Assembly: GCA_947450745.1 (NCBI GenBank)
Contig: CANFYD010000110.1
Span: forward strand, 1-9,537
DNA from: Burkholderiales bacterium
Lineage (GTDB): Bacteria; Pseudomonadota; Gammaproteobacteria; Burkholderiales; Burkholderiaceae_C
Length of the DNA stretch: 9,537 bases
Direction: 5' to 3'
In this document: one piece after another, positions 6,481 through 9,537 of the stretch
Layout: the number at the start of each line of letters is the position of its first letter
Position numbering within the stretch: the first letter of the stretch is position 1
Position numbers and translations under genes: made by a program
Notes under the pieces: generated by a model
What the model was told of the DNA's origin: nothing
Seen by the model: the letters and a program-made list of their open reading frames with translations, nothing else
Database searches by the model: none

Positions 6481-6650
6481 GAACGGGGACTCGCAAATAA
6501 TGAGAAAACTGGTGAAAACCCTGATTCTGCACCTTATGCCTTGACGGAATGAATTGAAAGCCCCTGATTCCGAGGGTTTAGCGCCCAAAACGGACATTTT
6601 TCACAAGTGAAGGCGGCACGCGCTTCTCGGTTCGGTGCACTTTTGAAGCC
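6481..6650. other. Intergenic region between acetyltransferase and imuA promoter
   Basis: About 170 bases upstream of the chosen acetyltransferase start, which probably include its promoter. I see no strong -10/-35 pair for that gene, no second LexA box and no RNA gene. If the longer acetyltransferase start (6597) were real, most of this stretch would be coding. Confidence 0.5.
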
Positions 6651-6694
6651 TTGCGCTAAAGCTGATCGGCCATATACTGTATAAAAACACAGTT
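6651..6694 (+). promoter_or_regulatory. LexA-controlled promoter of imuA-imuB-dnaE2
   Basis: A LexA (SOS) box, CTGTATAAAAACACAG, occupies 6677-6692: perfect CTGT and ACAG half-sites around an A/T-rich eight-base core, flanked by TA and TT, ending 16 bases before the imuA ATG. A plausible sigma-70 pair is TTGCGC (6651-6656) and TATACT (6673-6678), 16 bases apart, so the -10 and the likely transcription start fall in or next to the box. Bound LexA would block RNA polymerase, and release follows RecA-stimulated LexA cleavage after DNA damage. The box is very secure; the hexamers are read by eye. Confidence 0.93.
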
Positions 6695-6708
6695 AAATTT
6701 AAGCCGAT

Positions 6709-7611
6709 ATGTCCTCCACTGCCACCACGCTTTCAAGTCTTTCGCCCTCGGCCGTGGCTGGCACTGCGCCGCTGCACGCCCAGGTCTGGCGCGCCAGCAG
6801 CCTCGGGGAGGCGCTCAGCCCCTGTGTTTCCAGTGGCTTTGCCGCGTTGGACGCCGAGCTGGCAGGCGGCGGTTGGCCAACACGTTGCGTGAGCGAAATC
6901 CTCAGTGCTCAACACGGCAACCTGGAATGGCGGCTGCTGGCACCCGCCTTACGCACACTACTGAACTTGCCCGGTCAGACAACCGCCACGCCCCGCCGCC
7001 CGCGCCCGCTGAGCAACTCCGCCAGCCGCCCACTGCTGCTGATCAACCCACCGCACACGCCTCATCTGCCAGGTCTGCAGGCCAGCGGCGTGCCCGCCGA
7101 GCTGATGATCTGGATCGCCGCCGAGTCAGCGCAACAGCAGCTCTGGGCACTTGAGCAAGCGATCAAGGCGAACGCGGCGGCCGCCATCCTGGCCTGGTTG
7201 CCGCAGGCCAGGCCCGAGCAAATCCGCCGACTGCAAAGCTGCGCACTGGGGGCGGACGCACCGATCTTTTTGTTCCGTCCTTGGGCGGCACAACAGCAGT
7301 CGTCGGCCGCGCCGCTGCGCGTTGCTTTGAGCCCGGGGCCAGACTGGTGTTTGCAGCTCCACATCCTGAAGCGCCGCGGCCCGCTGCACGCAGGGCTGCT
7401 CCACCTGCCGGCCCTTCCGGCCGAGTTGGCACAGGTGTTGACACCTCGCATGCTGGCCATGGCGAGCCCGAGCCCGAGCCTGAACCTGAAGCAAGTACCG
7501 GCACAGCGCCCAACGGCGGCACAGCCGGCCCAGACCACAGCGGTTCGTCCCGTCCACACCTCATCACGCCATGCACTGGCTCGCCCTGCTCTGCCTGCCC
7601 GCACCCACTGA
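6709..7611 (+). CDS. imuA: ImuA, SOS mutasome RecA-like accessory protein
   Basis: First gene of the damage-inducible mutasome cassette. ImuA proteins are RecA/SulA-related and act with ImuB and DnaE2 in error-prone bypass of DNA lesions. The 300-residue product shows the family's N-terminal core: LHAQVWRASSLG (22-33), GFAALDAELAGGGWP (43-57), then SEIL (62-65) and EWRLLAPALR (73-82). A canonical GxxGxGKT Walker A is absent, as often in ImuA. RPLLLINPPHTPHLPGLQASGV (107-128) and the IAAESAQQQLWALEQAIKA helix (136-154) match the RecA-like fold. A Pro/Ser/Ala-rich tail (from about 252) is low in complexity and makes the protein slightly long. The LexA box lies 16 bases upstream. The ribosome site is weak, so low basal expression is likely. 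Its end overlaps imuB by 41 bases. Confidence 0.88.
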   Translation: MSSTATTLSSLSPSAVAGTAPLHAQVWRASSLGEALSPCVSSGFAALDAELAGGGWPTRCVSEILSAQHGNLEWRLLAPALRTLLNLPGQTTATPRRPRPLSNSASRPLLLINPPHTPHLPGLQASGVPAELMIWIAAESAQQQLWALEQAIKANAAAAILAWLPQARPEQIRRLQSCALGADAPIFLFRPWAAQQQSSAAPLRVALSPGPDWCLQLHILKRRGPLHAGLLHLPALPAELAQVLTPRMLAMASPSPSLNLKQVPAQRPTAAQPAQTTAVRPVHTSSRHALARPALPARTH

Positions 7612-8929
7612 CGAGCCGCCGGCTTTGGGGGCCGCGCAACGGCGGGCCTTGGCTTGGTGGGCGCTGCAGTTCACACCTCGGGTTGCCCATCTGGAAGACG
7701 CCGTGGTGCTGGAAGTCGCCAGCAGCCTGCGCTTGTTCGGAGGTGCGGCCAGTCTGCGTACGCGCCTGCTGCGAGGGGCCACCGAAGCCGGCCTGTCTGT
7801 GCACGCGGCGGCTTGGGCCCCCACTAGCCTGGGCGCGCTCGCCCTGGCCCGCTGCCAGCTCAGCGATGGGTTTGCGCGCCCGCTGGACAGCCTGCTGGAC
7901 GGCCTGCCGCTGCAAGCGCTGACGGCCGTGCAAGCGCAGGCCGCCATGTTGGCGCGCCTGGGTTGCCGCCAGCTGGGCGACGTGCGCAGGCTGCCACGTG
8001 CCGGTGTGGGCAAGCGCTTTGGCCAAGCCTTGCTGCAAGCGCTCGACCAAGCGTACGGCGTCAGTCCCGAAGCCCACGACTGGCTGCAAGTGCCGGCGCA
8101 ATTCCAGGCCCGGCTGGAGCTGCCGCAACGGATCGAGAACGCCCAGGCCTTACTGCATTACGCCCGCCATCTGCTGCTGCAGTTGTGTGCCTGGCTGGCG
8201 GCTCGACATGCCGGCATCCAGCAGTTGACCCTGCACTGGGCGCATGACTCGATGCGGGCCAAGGACGCCGGCAGCGGCGGGCAACTGATGCTGCGCACCG
8301 CCACCTTGACGCGCGACTTTCCTCACCTCGCTCGCTTGCTGGGCGAGCACTTGGCCCACCAGACGCTGGCCGCGCCGGTCGGTGAAATCAGCTTGCAGGC
8401 CGGCGAGGTGCTGGCGCTGGAAGCGCAAAGCCTCAGCCTGCTGCCGGCCTCACCCGACCAAGCGCGGGAGCCCTTGCCACAGCTGCTGGAGCGCTTGGCG
8501 GCTCGCTTGGGCGCCGAGCAAGTGCGCTGCGGCCAATTGCAAGAGGATCACCGCCCGGAAGCGATGCAGCGCTGGCAGGCTTGGCCGGGCACCCCGGCAG
8601 CAAAAAGCCGCAAGTCCGCCTACCCGCAACCGAGTTGGCTGCTGACGCCGCCGCTGCGCCTGAGCCTGCGTCACGACCAGCCCTGCTACCAAGGGCCACT
8701 GCAACTGCTGGCCGGGCCGCAGCGGATTGAAGGCGGCTGGTGGCAGACCGATGCCCATGAGAACAGTGGCAAGCTGATCGCCAGGCAGACCAGCAGCCAG
8801 CCACAGAGCGGCCATGTGCAGCGCGACTACTTCGTCGCACTCAGCGCCGCGCAGCAGGTTCTGTGGATTTTTCAGCAGCGCTTGTCGGCCGACGAGCAGG
8901 GTTGGTTTTTACACGGCTTTTTTGCATGA
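7571..8929 (+). CDS. imuB: ImuB, catalytically inactive Y-family polymerase-like mutasome protein
   Basis: Hub of the SOS mutasome. In characterised systems ImuB is a Y-family polymerase relative without activity that links ImuA, DnaE2 and the sliding clamp. The 452-residue product starts MHWLALLCLP, the ImuB version of the first polymerase strand, but without the metal-binding acid. The second catalytic site, Ser-x-Asp-Glu in active Y-family enzymes, reads VLEVASSLRLFGG (46-58), so the catalytic pair is missing. A helix-hairpin-helix-like stretch ARLGCRQLGDVRRLPRAGVGKRFG follows, and the C-terminus ends DEQGWFLHGFFA, typical of the family. Its start lies inside the end of imuA with no clear ribosome site, implying translational coupling. 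Its stop overlaps the dnaE2 start as ATGA. Confidence 0.92.
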   Translation: MHWLALLCLPAPTDEPPALGAAQRRALAWWALQFTPRVAHLEDAVVLEVASSLRLFGGAASLRTRLLRGATEAGLSVHAAAWAPTSLGALALARCQLSDGFARPLDSLLDGLPLQALTAVQAQAAMLARLGCRQLGDVRRLPRAGVGKRFGQALLQALDQAYGVSPEAHDWLQVPAQFQARLELPQRIENAQALLHYARHLLLQLCAWLAARHAGIQQLTLHWAHDSMRAKDAGSGGQLMLRTATLTRDFPHLARLLGEHLAHQTLAAPVGEISLQAGEVLALEAQSLSLLPASPDQAREPLPQLLERLAARLGAEQVRCGQLQEDHRPEAMQRWQAWPGTPAAKSRKSAYPQPSWLLTPPLRLSLRHDQPCYQGPLQLLAGPQRIEGGWWQTDAHENSGKLIARQTSSQPQSGHVQRDYFVALSAAQQVLWIFQQRLSADEQGWFLHGFFA

Positions 8930-9537
8930 ACAGCCCGCACCAGCTGCCACACCAGCTGCCACATTACGCCGAGCTGCATGCGCTCAGCAACTACTCTTTT
9001 TTGCGCGGGGCCTCGAGCCCAGCCGAGCTGGTCGAGCGCGCCCACACACAAGGTTATACGGCGCTGGCCTTGACCGATGAATGTTCTCTGGCCGGTGTGG
9101 TGCGGGCCCATGTGGCGGCCAAAAAGTGCGGGCTTCAATTGCTGCTCGGTGCGGAGTTCAGCGTGGGCAGTGAGATCAGCGCGGCAAGTATCAACAGGGA
9201 AAATAGCAACGAGCCCCTGTTCAAACTCATCGTGCTGGCGCGCAACTTGAACGGCTATGGCAACTTGTGCCAGTTCATCACTCAGCTGAGGCGCAGTTCA
9301 GAAAAAGGCAGTTACCGGTTGATCCGCTCGCAAATCAACGCCGCCGCACTGGCCGATTGCCTGCTGATCTGGCTGCCACTGCGCTCGTCCGACGAGGCGC
9401 TGCTGCTGCAACAAGCGCGCTGGTTGCTGCAGCATTTTTCCGGCCGCGCCTGGATCGGTGTGGAGCTGCTGCGTGAATTGGGCGATGAGCTGTGGCTGCA
9501 CCGGCTGCGCGGCTTGGCGGCGCAAACAGAAATCCCA
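8926..9537 (+). CDS. dnaE2: DnaE2 (ImuC) error-prone DNA polymerase III alpha subunit, N-terminal part
   Basis: Beginning of the damage-inducible C-family polymerase that performs mutagenic translesion synthesis with ImuA and ImuB. Only 204 codons are present and the frame stays open to the window edge; family members are about 1,000 residues or more, so most lies outside. The visible part is the PHP domain: YAELHALSNYSFLRGASSPAELVERA (about 14-39), then GYTALALTDECSLAGVVRAHVAAKKCGLQLLLGAEF (about 43-78), both diagnostic of DnaE2. The second position of the classic PHP H-x-H motif is Leu (LHALS), as is common in DnaE2. Start ATG 8926 overlaps the imuB stop (ATGA), implying termination-reinitiation. 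The first residues MNSPHQLPHQLP contain a tandem duplication of HQLP. The TTTTTTG region just upstream has no clear ribosome site. Confidence 0.95.
   Translation, partial: MNSPHQLPHQLPHYAELHALSNYSFLRGASSPAELVERAHTQGYTALALTDECSLAGVVRAHVAAKKCGLQLLLGAEFSVGSEISAASINRENSNEPLFKLIVLARNLNGYGNLCQFITQLRRSSEKGSYRLIRSQINAAALADCLLIWLPLRSSDEALLLQQARWLLQHFSGRAWIGVELLRELGDELWLHRLRGLAAQTEIP
8938..8961 (+). repeat. 12-base tandem duplication at dnaE2 start
   Basis: CACCAGCTGCCA occurs twice in perfect tandem (8938-8949 and 8950-8961) and encodes HQLP twice in the nonconserved N-terminal leader of DnaE2, just before the PHP domain. Perfect identity suggests a recent slippage event. It leaves the frame intact. 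Confidence 0.9.

Noticed and set aside
7163..8128. Minus-strand open frame (321 codons) across the imuA-imuB junction
   Set aside because: It is antisense to two recognised genes, is low in complexity (RAGQ-rich), and has no domain signature.

Overview
The window is GC-rich, densely packed bacterial DNA. The gene families, a LivG/LivH/LivM transporter with an acyl-CoA ligase and an SOS-type imuA-imuB-dnaE2 cassette, point to a betaproteobacterium, most likely of the order Burkholderiales (Comamonadaceae-like). That placement rests on protein resemblance and gene order only. No rRNA, tRNA, CRISPR array, insertion sequence or prophage gene is visible.

Left part, minus strand (about 4920 down to 39). 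A four-gene operon reads right to left: an AMP-forming long-chain-type acyl-CoA ligase, livG (ATPase), livH (permease) and livM (permease). The first two overlap by one base (TGATG). livG and livH are 11 bases apart. A 144-base spacer of imperfect direct repeats separates livH from livM. The substrate-binding protein (LivK type) and second ATPase (LivF) that complete such transporters are not here; they would be expected to the left of position 1. The ligase suggests a cargo activated to a CoA thioester, so 'branched-chain amino acid' is only the family name.

Middle part (4921-6708). A divergent intergenic region holds several inverted repeats and leads to a plus-strand Crp/Fnr-type regulator, the obvious candidate controller of the ligase-liv operon. 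The regulator carries an in-frame Gly-Ala hexanucleotide repeat that is also a G-quadruplex motif. It converges on a minus-strand GNAT (RimJ/RimL-like) acetyltransferase.

Right part, plus strand (6651 to the end). A promoter with a near-ideal LexA box precedes imuA, imuB and the start of dnaE2 (imuC), the damage-inducible mutasome. imuA and imuB overlap by 41 bases, and imuB and dnaE2 overlap by ATGA. dnaE2 runs off the right edge with 204 codons present.

All genes belong to known families, and I see no convincing new multi-gene system. The points most worth a second look are the inverted-repeat architecture of the 4905-5033 control region, the liv operon tied to an acyl-CoA ligase, the livH-livM repeat spacer and the repeat inside the regulator.
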